From: Quillaja saponaria
Taxonomy: Eukaryota; Streptophyta; Magnoliopsida; Fabales; Quillajaceae
Direction: 5' to 3'
DNA length: 64,000 nt
Assembly: GCA_029379385.1 (NCBI GenBank)
Contig: CM055608.1
Span: forward strand, 23,682,350 to 23,746,349
A program made the translations under genes and the position numbers. The notes beneath the pieces were generated by a model that was not told the DNA's origin, did not search any database, and saw nothing but the letters and a program-made list of their open reading frames with translations. This document shows positions 49,351 through 61,506 of the stretch, piece after piece (position 1 is the stretch's first letter; the number at the start of each line of letters is the position of its first letter).

Positions 49351-50492
49351 TAAGGCTGAGCAGACAGTTGGGTCTAGTTGGTTTTGGGCATTTTGTCCAC
49401 TGACCTGCCTCTGTCAGTTTTCTAAATTTGATACCTGCCTGATCAACAGAATTAGTCAATTTTTGAATTTTGTCAACCGTTGCAAAATTTTTTAGTTTTG
49501 GTCAGTTGTTTAGTTGTTAATTCCACCAAAAAAAAAAAATCAATTGAAGAATATAGATTATTACTCAGAAGACTACAAAATTTTGATGAAATCAATTGCT
49601 AGATAGTCCTAACTTATTAATTACTATTTGGATTTCAAAAAATAACACAAAATTCATTAATTGAATAGTAAAACAACATCATATTTGAATAAACAGAACA
49701 TAACCCACACTAATCTAACAAAATTATTCCAAAACTAAAATGTTATGAACAATTGAAGGTGGAGGGAGGAAGAAAACATAAATACTGCCCATATGCAAGT
49801 AGATCTGGAAATGCCATTAGCAAACTTCAAATTCATAGATAAAAATTCTTAACTCCTTGTATCCAAATGCTTTTACAATCTTTCAATTGCTTTATGAGAA
49901 TCACAACTATTGACTAACCAGTACATTAAGGCTCAGAGTTAAGAAATTAAAATTTCCAACAAGAGAGTTAGAATTTGGAAAAGGGAAAGCTTTTTGGCCG
50001 TAGCTTGAAGAGAAGAATCAAAGAGAAAAAAAAAAAAAAAATGCAGATGGAAGAATGATAGGAGTTAGGAGATGAGAGAGCTCTGACTTGTCTCTCTTTG
50101 TGGTGGTTGAAAGGAAAAAAGAATGAAAATAATGTGGGGTCAAAGGTAGGCTAACTCATTTAGGTTAATTTAAATTAGGTTATGAGCTCATATGGGTTAT
50201 TGGGCTATATTGGACTGTTAGGCTTTACTTATGATGGGTTATTATAGCATAAGTATACACACCACCCATAATTCCATCACATGTGTAAAAAAAAATTATA
50301 GATGTAGTTTTTGGTTGGGTCAGTTAACTAACCTGTCATTTTTTTCAGACTTGAAAAATCGACCCACCCTAAAATTTGTCATAAATCCAAACAGTCTAAA
50401 TTAATATGGAAGACGGGTTGGGTCGGTGTCGGGCCATATCGGTCAAGTTTGGATCGATTTTTTGGTTGGGGTGGTTTGTATGCCCACCCTTA
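49351..50492. mobile_element. hAT-type element, 1,142 bp, nested in the island
   Basis: Ends TAAGGCTGAGCA and (reverse) TAAGGGTGGGCA agree at 10 of 12 bases. The flanks CTCGTTGA (49343-49350) and CTCTTTGA (50493-50500) agree at 7 of 8. GGGTCAGTT/TTGGTCAGTT and GGGTTGGGTCGG words near both ends resemble subterminal repeats. No transposase seen. Confidence 0.75.
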
Positions 50493-50621
50493 CTCTTTGA
50501 CCTTCTACCTCCAGCTCCATCGTCCCAAAGCTCTATTATTTCACTCCCTTTACTACTCTGTTTATTCTTTGACAAGAACGTAACCTTTTCAGTTCTCTCC
50601 AACTGTTGTTCGATCAAATAG

Positions 50622-50796
50622 ATGGACTAGTTGCTTGACTCTACCAACATCCAAGATCTTCTCTCCACCCACGACCTCTCCGACCCAACCTTAATTACCT
50701 CTCTCTGTAGATGATCTCCACTTTCTTATACAGCGGCTTAAAATCAAATCGAAGGTCCAATCCTACCTTCTAACTCACCATCAAGACCTACTCGAA
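50622..50796 (+). pseudogene. ZW10/MIP1-like N-terminal gene fragment
   Basis: The plus strand reads MD, stop, LLDSTNIQDLLSTHDLSDPT, then after a one-base shift VDDLHFLIQRLKIKSKVQSY and LLTHHQDL. This matches the N-terminus of plant centromere/kinetochore ZW10 homologues (MAG2-interacting protein 1: ..NVRDLL..HDL.DPT..LS..DL..LI.RLE..S..IKSKVQSYL..HH.DF). A stop at the third codon and the frameshift disable it. The piece ends before the next conserved block. The preceding C/T-rich stretch may be captured 5' UTR. Confidence 0.75.
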
Positions 50797-51368
50797 AAGC
50801 CCAAAAACTTGTTATGGATTTTATAATGCAAGCACACAATTCATCAAGTGATAAAATGATAAAAGATCATTCACACGAGAAATTATACTACAGTAATGTT
50901 AAACACTAAAATTATCGCAACTTAGTTTTATCCAAATAACAGAAATTGGGTTTGTAATCAAATGGTTTTTAAACTAACAATTTATAAACTTATTTAAAGT
51001 AACATAGGTTTACAATATCCTCATACTTCACATATACTTTCCCTGCTTCTTCTTAATTTATGCAATAGCTCCAATTATAAATCTAGAGTTCTTAATCAAT
51101 TACAAGTATATTCAAATGTCTTAAATAATATTTTCTTAATTAATTCAATATATTTCTATGTGAATTAAATTAAGACAAATTCATTTAGTACAAACTCTAA
51201 TCTGGTTACTAATGACTAAATAGTATATTCCTTATCTATTAAGCAAACTAAATCATTCAAATAGAAGAATAATTCAAATATAAGCTAGCTCATCTAGACT
51301 GACCTTAAATTCACTTTTCCAAGTTAATAAAGGATTCCTAATCAGTCTAGTTAGTGATCAATCACTTA

Positions 51369-51536
51369 GAAGTATTAAGATTAAGATGAACATAAATAAT
51401 TGTAAACTAATACATAAACAAATTAAAAACAAAAACTATATAGGTTACATGTGAAGTATTAAGATTAAGATGAACATAAATAATTGTAAACTAATGCATA
51501 AACAAATTAAAAATAAAAACTATATAGGTTACATGT
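51369..51536. repeat. Two-copy tandem duplication, 84-bp period
   Basis: GAAGTATTAAGATTAAGATG starts at 51369 and 51453. Each copy ends GGTTACATGT, with about two differences between copies. It lies inside the island, in AT-rich DNA. Confidence 0.95.
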
Positions 51537-52017
51537 GAGTTCAATTGTAACCTTAAAAAAAGAACTATTCCATACTAGCTATCCATAACTGCGGCGCTCT
51601 CCTCTCTGCCTTCAGGTATGATTTAGGGGGCTTTCACCACCGCAACTCTGGTTTCAGGGATTTAAAAGGCTTTGGGGGTTTGTAATGATAATAGTGTTGA
51701 TGACATATAACCTTCCAAAAATCATATGGTTCTTGAATTGAGGATGAAATGTCAAGACATGGATCTACTTTAATCAGTGCAACTACAACTATCAATTCTA
51801 TTGTTTGGAAAAGAAGATAATATCAAAGATAAGACATTTGTTCAAATGCAGACGATAAACAATTACAAGTTTGAACTTCTAGCTCACAACATTTTGCACC
51901 TTTACTCTCCCAATTACCACTGAGCTTTAAACCCATAACCACAACAACAACATCACAGTTTAGCATTTGTTTTCTTAGCACACTAGATAAAAGATATATA
52001 ATCGAGAACATATATAC

Positions 52018-52250
52018 CTCAACCTTCTCTATGTTTCCAGCGATTTCGAACAAATCAGTAAGCTGGACATTATTGACACTGAAGGGGAGATTACCCACAA
52101 AGAGCTTAAGGTCACGAGAGAAGCTGCAGTCCTCTCCATCATTAGATACCTCCTCTTCCTGGTCGAATATTGACAAAATTGACTCTCTGTATGAAACGAG
52201 ACGAAAATCACAGAAATCACTGACAAGCTCTATCAGGGTGAAGAAACGAA
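52018..52250 (-). pseudogene. Chloroplast ribonucleoprotein (cp29/cp31-like) RRM fragment
   Basis: The minus strand reads FDQEEEVSNDGEDCSFSRDL, then KLFVGNLPFSVNNVQLTDLF and EIAGNIEKVEV. It is the start of RRM1 with the RNP2 motif (LFVGNLPF) and the acidic linker before it, as in nuclear-encoded chloroplast RNA-binding proteins. A donor-like GTATAT follows at 52017, the point where the family's first exon usually ends. RNP1, the second RRM and a transit peptide are absent. The frame is open, but only a gene fragment is present. Confidence 0.75.
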
Positions 52251-52631
52251 GCAAAATTTGAAATGGGCTTTGAATGAAATCTGAGAAAAACTAAAGAGAG
52301 AAGCTACAGTAAGATCGAATTGAGTTTTGACTTACAAACTGAACGGATGTTGGAAGTGATAGATGGAAGAGCTAAGAAAGCTACAAAGAGAAGGTAATTC
52401 CACTGCTGAGATAAGAGAGAACGATGCAGTAGAGTGAGAAAGGAGATAATAGAGAGAGAATGAGATTTAGTTTTTTAGCATTATTTTTCATTTATAATTT
52501 TTTATTTAAATAATCTCCCTTATATACGAAGAAATAAAATAAAAAATTAGAATTAGTTAAATTTGTTTAAAATTATATTTTTCTTATTGTTATAAAAGTT
52601 TCAATTCGGCAAATTGAAATTGAAACAAATC

Positions 52632-52848
52632 CCAACCATGAGACTTTGTTGATAGAGTTTTGACATTAGTGATTTGCTCTTAATTTGACCCTTAAACCAT
52701 GAAAATGAGGCCCTCTTTTGGTATAGGTTCGAGCAAGTCACAACCAAGAAGAGGTTTTGTTGGTAGAGTTTTGACATCAGTGATTCGCTCTTAATCTGGC
52801 ACCTAAACCAAGACAATGAGACATTCTTTTGGTGTAGGGCACGTAAAG
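52632..52848. repeat. Two-copy tandem repeat, ~108-bp period
   Basis: Both copies contain TAGAGTTTTGACAT.AGTGATT, GCTCTTAAT.TG and CTTTTGGT.TAGG. About 80-85% alike by eye. It stands just outside the right arm of the island. Confidence 0.85.
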
Positions 52849-52849
52849 C

Positions 52850-53735
52850 CAATAGGCATACTAAATTTAGTATTTATTTATTTATTATATTCTCAAGAAG
52901 CAGGTTCATTCATAATCATACTTTTTAAAATATATATATATTATATATTCCTTTAAAAAGGTAGGGAATAATAAAATTATTATCAATAGGATAACAGTGT
53001 AGTTGAAAATTATTTTATAGGACAAAAAATATGATTGATCTGATCATTAATCAACTAAATTGGCTAAATTTTTAAATCAATTGAATCAAATCAAACCAAA
53101 CTAAAGGCTTAGGTGACATTAATTAAAACCACTCTATGCAAAGCAAGAATGAGAAAGTGGTCAAATTTTAAATTTTTTGTTTTCCCTAAAAGCCAGTTAA
53201 GACAAAGATAAAAATTTAATTGGGACGCTATAGTTGACCAAATCTGTTTAATTCCTCGTAACTTTGTTCGCTTCTCCCAACATGACCATCTTGTAGATCC
53301 AGCCATCTATCAAAATATTGCGAGAATTTGAAAAGATAACTAACAATATATCATATATATTTTAGCCTTTCTCTTTCTAACAGTCGATGGAGATAATGGA
53401 GGTTATATCTTCAAATTTATTCAAAACTCAAGTTTCTTAATTTTTTGTTAAACTTGAAGGGTTTGAAAAGAAAAATTCTGACAAAGAAAAAGAGAATTTT
53501 TTTTTTTAACTAAAATAATAGTATATTATTATATTTTTTATTAAACTTCTATTAATACTTAAATAAAATATTTTAAAGGTATAATCATAAAAATATGAGC
53601 AGTATATTTTTTTGTTTTGTTTTTACTCTTAACTTTTAGACAAGAATTTGTTTTTTGTTTTTTGTTTTTTTTTTTTTTTCCACAAATGTAAGAAAATTAT
53701 AGTCACAGTGAGATACAAGTATATTAAATTCCCAC
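52850..53735. other. AT-rich spacer
   Basis: No gene recognised. Simple T and TTTTTTG runs near 53650-53680. Confidence 0.5.
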
Positions 53736-53739
53736 ATGG

Positions 53740-54790
53740 AAGGAACAATGGTACATTTTGTCTACCTTAGTGCTAAAATACATAATCCCCTCTCATTCAA
53801 ACCTAATACTGGCTCTCCCTTCATATTCTTGTTCTGCTTCAACCCATGCTCTATACCAATACAAAGTCAGCCATGGTGACCCATTGAAGCCTCCTTGTCA
53901 GTTCATTGACGTTCGTCTCCCTCGCCTCTATCATCCTCTGATAGTCTTGTTCAAGTGTCTTGTTCCATTTTCCTAAAAAGTTTCATGCAATCCTTCCCCT
54001 CTGAAGCTTCTAGCAAGTATTCAAGGTTAGGGCTTTGGATTTTATCACTTGTATTGAAATTTCTATTTCATTTTTGTCTTTCTTTATGCCATTGGAATCC
54101 ATATTTTTATTTGATTTTGTGAATATTTCATTTCATTATATTCTAGGATTTTTGATTGAAATAGAAATCTATCTCTTATTCTTTTCATTAGTCTATATAT
54201 CATTATTATTTTTTATTTTTCCACAACTGGTGGATGGAAAGGGGTAGTAATTTGATTAGCCTATGGTCTTTTGCATTTGTTTGAACCAATTCCAATTTCA
54301 TTGCTTTTTAATTTTCTTTTGACTGCCTATTTGTTCTTACTAAGTTATTCCAATTCTGAACTGTCAAAACAACATTGAACATAAAATGAAATTTGAACCT
54401 TTCATCATGGCTGTGGAATCAACTTGAGTTCTTTCTTTTTTGGTTTTATTTGTATTAGAGCATGATTATTTATAGTTGGCCATGTTGTTGCAAATTTGAT
54501 CAAGTATTTAGTGGCTATACTATGTTGTCATTTGACTAAGTTGTTGATATTCTGGTTATGCATATAGTATTTATGTTTTGTGATTGAAACTTGTTTTGTT
54601 TACTTTGATTTTGTGTTTTGCTTATGGAAGTTATTTATTGGACTTGTTGGTTGAATTTGGTAGAAGTCAGTGGAAGGCTTGTATTGGGACATTCAAGAAG
54701 GGTTATATAGACTATCTAAAGAAACAAATGAAAGAAAGGGTTCCGAGTTGTAATACAATATATGCTAGATCTTGAGCTTAAGATTACAAA
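53740..54790 (+). other. Possible spliced transcript of unknown nature
   Basis: A C/T-rich stretch (53780-54025) ends at a donor-like AAG|GTTAGG. At 54664 an acceptor-like TTTGGTAG is followed by an open stretch (QWKACIGTFKKGYIDYLKKQ, then MKERVPSCNTIYARS, stop). I do not recognise the protein. It may be a non-coding RNA, the relic of a gene, or chance. Confidence 0.25.
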
Positions 54791-54799
54791 ACTATGAAG

Positions 54800-55493
54800 A
54801 ATGATGTGCAAAATGTTGTAGTAGATCCCTCAATCTCCTAACTTTGATAAGTATATTATCATATTTTCTCCAATTGATGTAAACCATTCGCAATGTATGT
54901 CCTTGTCTTAAATTTATTCAGTTGAAGTTTATTTTGCTTAGAGTTCTTATATCAAGGATGTTAGAAGGTATGAGAATCAAACCCGTCATTGTTATTGTGG
55001 TAACAAATGTAGTGATAATAGTGGATTGTACATTAATCCAATCATAATATAAAATGTGGCCTATATCAAAGTAAAAGTATATAACAATCCAATCCAAACT
55101 AAAATTGTCGCCATCATTATCTAATTATTAGTATAACAGACATAATTATTATTTGACTCCATGATTGATTCATAACTACTGTGACATGTAACACATTCCT
55201 ATTGGCCACCATATTTTATGTAAAGAGGCTAAAACCCCAAAGGTAAAGGTAGATTATTTTTTCTGACTCATACTCTTTATAACTTTACAATTTATTTTCT
55301 CTACTGCCTTACTTGACTTAAGCATCGAAATTTTGTCTTAAATTTATTATTGCAGTAGATTGTTTTCCTCTCCTTGTCTTGTATGTGAGCTAAGTGGATG
55401 ATTTGAATTGGATGATAACACACAATATTAAGAAGTGACCTCAACAACCATTGCTTCTCAATCCGAGGACGTTCAATAACACACACAAGTGGC
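54800..55493. other. AT-rich spacer
   Basis: No gene or defined repeat. Its right edge (CAAGTGGC, 55486-55493) is one copy of the duplication around the next hAT element. Confidence 0.5.
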
Positions 55494-56470
55494 TAGTGAC
55501 GGACTCAGACATTTTACTTTAAGGGGCAAAATCATAATTTATTTTTTGATTGGGTAGTTAGGTAGCTATCTAATACAAAATTTATTCAATATCTTGTTAG
55601 AAATTATAAATTAATTATAACACAATATTTTCCTTCATGTAATATTCAACTATTTTTAGATATGAATTATTATTTTTAAAAGAAAATTAATAATACTTAA
55701 TTATCAAAATATTAAATAATCAAGCATTTCTACTAAAAATAGAATATGAACCTTAATAAATGAATAGTTACTTAAGTTTAATTTGGGTATAAGAATAATT
55801 CTCAAAATAAAATTAAAAAAAAAAACAGAAAAAAAAAAACTTGGGTATTAAGAATATATACAATTTGGGTAGATATATAATCTTCATAAAGATCATAAGA
55901 GAAATAAATATATAAAAAATAATAATATGATAGCACAATTGAACATGTCAAATAATAAATATTGAATTAAAAAAAAACATAAAATAAATAATATAATACT
56001 ACATTCGAAAGTGTTATATTTACTTTAGATCAACATGAGTTTACCCTTATATATATATTTACTTTACTTAGTTTTTCAAGCAATTTCAACCTCATAAAAT
56101 CACTACAAAATTTAATAAGGGTCATAATTATAAGATAATTAAATTAGTAGGGGTGAAAATGATTAAAGTATAATTTTTATGAGTCAAAATACAATTTTTC
56201 CAAAAACTTGTAGGTATAAAAATGATAAAATGTAAACTTTTAAAGGTCAAAAATAAATTTACTAAAAATTGGTTCACAATTATAAAAGATATCAAATTTT
56301 AAAGGTATCAAAATGATAGAGTAAAATCTTTAAAAGTCAAAATACAATTTGGCCAAAATTTTGTAGGATAACATGTTAAAAAGTATAAACTTTGAAAAAT
56401 TAAAAATAAATATTTCCAAAATGATGTAGGGGCCATGGCCCCTACAAGTCCTCACTTAGTCTGGCCACTA
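55494..56470. mobile_element. hAT-type element, 977 bp
   Basis: Ends TAGTGACGGACTCAG and (reverse) TAGTGGCCAGACTAAG are similar. The flanks CAAGTGGC (55486-55493) and CAAGTTGC (56471-56478) agree at 7 of 8. The right ~300 bases contain about four diverged ~60-bp units (AATGATAAA.T..AA.CTTTTAAA, GTCAAAATACAATTT..CCAAAA). No transposase. Confidence 0.75.
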
Positions 56471-56479
56471 CAAGTTGCT

Positions 56480-58200
56480 GACAATGTCATAATTCAACAA
56501 CTAAACAAAATATAATTGTTGTTGATAAAGAAACCTACTTATTTAGAGTATAATATACTATAGCTTTTAATTTCTTTAATACTTGTAGTTCGTTCTTAAG
56601 AAAGCTATTTTCAGCCATTTATTGTATGTTATAGTTTCACTATTTTGACGTAACTGTGTGATTTGATATCAAAGCTATATTTATGTTATATGTAACATTT
56701 TGATTTCATATCAACTTAATTTATATTCTATGACTAAAGTAAATTATGGTTAATTAGGATGGATGATCGATGAACTTAGTTGTATATATAAGCTTGTTCG
56801 AGAAACAATTGATGAGAAAAGTTTGCAGACAAGTGGATTTCCAAACAGAAAAAAACCAACCTTGATTCTGAGATTATAAATGAAATTCGTGAACAATTTA
56901 AGAAACATATCTATTTGACAATCCTAAAATCCCATCAAAATCTAACTCATTAGCCTTAACTCATTAGCCTTACGCATTTGTAAGTCCTTTTCCCTATTAT
57001 TTTGTTAGACACTTTATATTCGTTGCATAGTAATTACATTATTAATATGTATAATGTTTTATTTTGTTTGATTTAGATGATTAGGACAACTATTTTTGAA
57101 TTAAAATGTGCATCCACAAAAAAATAAAAAAATAAAAAAATTGTCATATTAGAGTTTATAAGAAAAAAGTTTGATAGCGTTGCTCTTATTTATAATAGAA
57201 TTCTTAACCACCATTTGATTATGTTGAATATGTTTTGTAATAAAAAAGAAAGAAAGAAAGATAAATACTTGTGTTAGAGGATGATAATGACTCCTCTATT
57301 ACTAATGGGAGTATGGAAGAAGACACTGATGTTGCCTTCATTAAAGAAAAGTATGATTGTAATGCTAAGATGAGTGAAATCAAGGGCACAAAGGTAAATG
57401 AAAAGAAATAGAATTTGTAATGATGAGATGACTGAAACTAAGAGCATGGAAGTAAATGAAGAAAATGTTTGTATTGAAAAAATGGTGAAGGGAAGCCCAA
57501 TTTGTTTGAGAAATTAATGTTAATGGATTATGTGTTAAAAAGAGATTAAGGTTAGTGAAATGCTGGGGACAAGAATAACTATTTCTTCTCAGATTCTTAC
57601 AATATGAAGAAATTGGATGTACAAAATTTATTGTCAAGTTCGTAAGTTATGCTTTGTGACCATGTTGAACTTTTGTTTAAACTATTAAATTGCATTGTGT
57701 TTTTGAATTAATTAACCTTTTATTATTATGAATAAATTATTATTATCATTGACTATATGTGAAATTATTATTATAATTGTCTTCTAAACTAATAAATTGT
57801 ATTATGTTTTGGTAATATTTTTGTTAGAACTAGTGAATTATAATTGTGTTGACCAATAACTTGTGCAACATGGCTAATTAAAATAACTAACCAATAACTT
57901 ATGTAAGATGGCTTAAGAAAATAATTCTAACTAACCCAACAAGGTGTGGTTTGAAATAGGCTTGAATTTATCGGTTGAGGACCTTATCAAGAGTTATGAG
58001 CCCGCTACAAAATATTTGTAGAAGAGACATCGACAAATCTTATATAAAATTAAAACTCGAAATATTTGTGAAAAATAAGAAGAATATATATATTTTTTCT
58101 ATTTTCTCGGAAAATCAGAAAGAAAGACAGTGGTCTCTGTTTTTATGCATTTATTTTTTGGCCTGACAGTGGTCTCTGTTTGAGTGACAACAAAAGGACA
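56480..58200. other. AT-rich DNA with degenerate coding-like pieces
   Basis: Short open pieces (DSEIINEIREQFKKHIYL near 56860; DDNDSSITNGSMEEDTDVAF near 57285) suggest an old gene or transposon ORF broken by stops. I cannot name it. No border features. Confidence 0.3.
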
Positions 58201-58211
58201 CAAAGGGCGAA

Positions 58212-58325
58212 GCATAAAAGGAATAAAAATTAGAGGTAGACAGACAAACTTGAGCGAGAGAGCTCGCGGATGTTGTTTGAGTGGAAGATCTGAAGCTCTG
58301 TATCAACTCTAACCGGAAATGGAAG
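58212..58325 (+). promoter_or_regulatory. 5' exon and start region of the kinase-like gene
   Basis: A purine-rich leader with GAGCGAGAGAGCTCGCGG ends at a donor (ATGGAAG|GTACAG at 58325). The ATG at 58319 joined to the acceptor before 61487 gives MEEGGIL and a stop, so it would be a short uORF split by the 3.2-kb intron. CATAAAAGG near 58213 is a weak TATA candidate. An extra 30-base exon with good borders (about 60569-60600) may be included in some transcripts. Confidence 0.5.
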
Positions 58326-58329
58326 GTAC

Positions 58330-61300
58330 AGTTCTTCTTCTTGGAACCCTAAATTCTCTCTCATTTGACCTATTTTGACTGAATTTGATAAGAATTGACT
58401 TAGCATCTGCTACTGCCATTATGATTTTCCTAATTTATTTCATTTTCCAAAGGTATATCACCAGTTCCATGGATTTCTTTATTTACAACCGTACTGCATT
58501 ATCTGCCTTTAATTCTATATAATGAGAAAGTACCATTGACTCTGTGTCACCGAGTTCGACTGCGTATGACTGTATTTCATGTATATAGGTGTTGTATGTA
58601 CACAAAAAAAGAAAAAAAAGAAAGAAAAAAAGAAAACTTGTTTATTTGGTTCGTTCTGGTCATTTAGCTATGGTAGTTCAATTTACTTGGGAAGTTTCAA
58701 TTTTCAAGTAATTGGGATTTTTATCTTCCAAAAAAAAATGAAAAAATAAAAATTGTAAGGTTGAATATTTTTTATGATAAAAATGTCTTGTCTAGGATAA
58801 AATGGTAATTATTTCAGAAATTTTGTATTTAATTTTTGTTTCCAATTTGGGTTTAGCTGAGATTATGATTCTGTTGCATTTCAACTTTCAAGTGTAACAC
58901 CGCTAGAAGAAAATTTAATCCAGTCATTATAGCATAAACCGATTAGGGTCTATTTGTATTTTGCAGAAGTTGCAATGCCAGTTGTATCCACCCCAAAATA
59001 AAAATGAGAGAGAAAAGAGTAGCAATGCTAGTAAACAATTATTTTATAGAACTGGCGATGGTTCCTCTTGTTTTATTCCAAGATGTCAATTTTGGGAAGC
59101 TGAAAGCAATTCTTCTTCTATTCATTAGCTTTTCAGCAATGTTCTTTAGATAGTAGTATCAAATTATAACATATATCACTAGGCTCTTGGGTAGAACCAG
59201 CTCATAATTGTGAACGCTCTGGGTTAAACTCCCTTATCAGTTTTTGATTTCTTATGAAACAAATTATGTTATAAGTATCATAAGATTAGCCCACATTAGA
59301 TGTAAAATCTCTATGTCTTATTATTTGAACCAGGTGATGCCTCTAGAGTTGTTTTTCTGTTGTCTGGCCAAAAATTTCCACATTTTATATCTGTATTATA
59401 ATAATGTTTTAGTCATAACAAGGAATTTGATGTGTTGAACCTCAACATAATTAAATGTGCCAAGATATCCAGTGACTACAATTTTATAAGAACCCATTCC
59501 AAGATTTGCTCCATAAGTTGTAATTGAATAATGGTGAGGAGGGTAGAAATGGTCAGTATATTGTTTAAGTTGTGTTAGTTGTTTTCTCCTCACATTCTGT
59601 GTCCTGCTTGAAATCACTGCTCACAAGGATTTATCGATACGTTCTTATTAGGAGCACCCTTCCACTATCATGGTTACGAGATAATATTCTACCTTGAGAT
59701 AAGGTTTATCAATATGTTCGCTATCAAATTATATTATTTAGACTAGATATGAGATATGTACCTTGAGATTGGGTTACGTTTTTCTTGTAGACCTCCTTGC
59801 TCATGGAACTTCCTCTTTTTGTATGTTCATAATGTAAAATGCAATTGTTTTAGTTCTTCCAGTAGGATTACAATGTCATAGTCTTCTATTCTCCATGTTA
59901 ATCCAAAAATATGTTTGTTTGGAGAGAGGGTGGAGAAGCTAGCATTATTAACTTGTACCTTTCCTACAAGCTCTTGTGTTGTATGAGGCTCTTTGGGAGA
60001 CAAGATGGAGGTTTTATTTCTCTTCCCATTTTTTATCATTATGAGACCTGTTGCTTTTGTTTGGCTGGACTCGGGAACTGTTGGTGGTATTGCATCTGTG
60101 TGCGTGCTGCGTGGTTGAAATATTGAGAAGCAATCTTGTGGGTATTGAAATGATTTCTGAAACAGTGAAGTGAATAATATGTCAGACGTGATGTGCTTGG
60201 ACCAATATACTGCCAATGAAAATATGTATTAAGAACTTGAAATTCAGAATTTATTAATATGCTCAAAATAGGAATATGGTGTGCAAATGAATACAGCACT
60301 TATAGTTTCTCAAGTTTAGTGCCACAAGTCGTCTAAGAAAGAAAAAAAGTGTTATAATTTTGATCACCAGGAACTGATAGAGAGAGGATCACAGTTAATT
60401 ATTGTAATTATTATGGTAAAAAAGTAAGGTCTAAATATGGGTCTTAGCTAGTTGGTGGAAAGAATAAAGGGCGAGATAGAGGGTGGGAGGAAGGGGAGAG
60501 AGTGTACTTTGATGCTCTTAATAGATTTGATTGCCATACAACTTGAATTTTCTGAGCAATGATTTTAGGCTGTGACAAGCATCAAGCTGCATTGGATGGT
60601 GAGATTGACGTCTGAATCCTAAAGAACTCTTTCTCTGGTCTCTGGAAAAATTTTACTCGATGTGCAACTCTCTTCATTTGACATCCTGCGAACCTCCGTG
60701 TGTCTGTGCTTCTCTCTCTCTCTCTCTTTCTGTGCGTCTTTGTGTATGCTCTGGGCTTTCCTTTATAAAAGCGATATATGCTGAACTGATAAATGAAATT
60801 TGCTTTTTACTGATAGGTAATATTTTTTCATAAATTGTCTTCTCAGGGCAGCAGAGAAATCTTTGCTTGTTATTTTGTTGTCACACAGTCAATATTCTTA
60901 CTTTATACTTGAAGTATTCCATGAGAAGAGTTTTTGGCCCAATAGAAATATGGTTTAATTCTCTAATCATGAGTAGTTGAACCACCTGGTGCTTGTTAAA
61001 ATGCCTGTACCTTTTGTGGATCTCCAAATGTTTCTTTAAGCTATCGAAAGTCTCTTTCTTTTCTTTAGAAAAAAAGACTTTTTGTGCTCGTTTATTATTA
61101 CATTACTTTTGGAGGATGGTGATTTTTGCAAGGTAAATAGTAATGATCTGAACCAAACCACTCTGACATGCATATATTTGGTAAATAATTTGAGGACACT
61201 TGGGACAAATTGTTCTGCTTCTGCCTTTGGGTGGAAGGATTAACAACATTCATGCAATGGTTTCTCTTCTTAACCTTAATTCTCAAGAAACTAGTGTTTA

Positions 61301-61480
61301 CATTTATCCATGTTTTTTGTTTTTCCAGCATTTATCCATGTTGATTATGGGGAACAATCGACTTAATAAGTAATTATAGGATTTGTGTCTCATAGCAGCT
61401 TTCTGCATAGTTCTCTGTTCTTCACTTTTATTTTCCAGCATTTATTTTCCATGTTGATTTGTTTCTCTTCTTAACCTTAA
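58330..61480 (+). other. Long 5' intron region of the kinase-like gene
   Basis: AT- and T-rich DNA with no recognised gene. CT microsatellite near 60712-60728. Short ORFs on both strands here show no family features. Confidence 0.5.
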
Positions 61481-61506
61481 CCTTCAGAGGGTGGGATTTT
61501 ATAAGG

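Larger units (their letters stand above)
49165..52520. mobile_element. Pack-MULE-like island: inverted repeats around captured gene fragments
   Basis: The arm at about 49165-49300 (ATTATTTAAA.., TATTATCTCATTTCTCACTC, TCTCTCTTAT, GGAATTAC) matches the reverse complement of 52383-52520 (ATTATTTAAAT.., TATTATCTCCTTTCTCACTC, TCTCTCTTAT, GGAATTAC). Between them lie fragments of two unrelated host genes in opposite orientation (ZW10/MIP1-like and chloroplast RRM) and a hAT insertion. Long inverted repeats with gene pieces are the hallmark of Pack-MULEs. I could not find matching outer termini or a 9-bp target duplication, so the class is inference. Confidence 0.5.

Noticed and set aside
61459..61506. 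Longer N-terminus MFLFLTLTF for the kinase-like protein
   Set aside because: It lies before the acceptor at 61486 and would read intron sequence.
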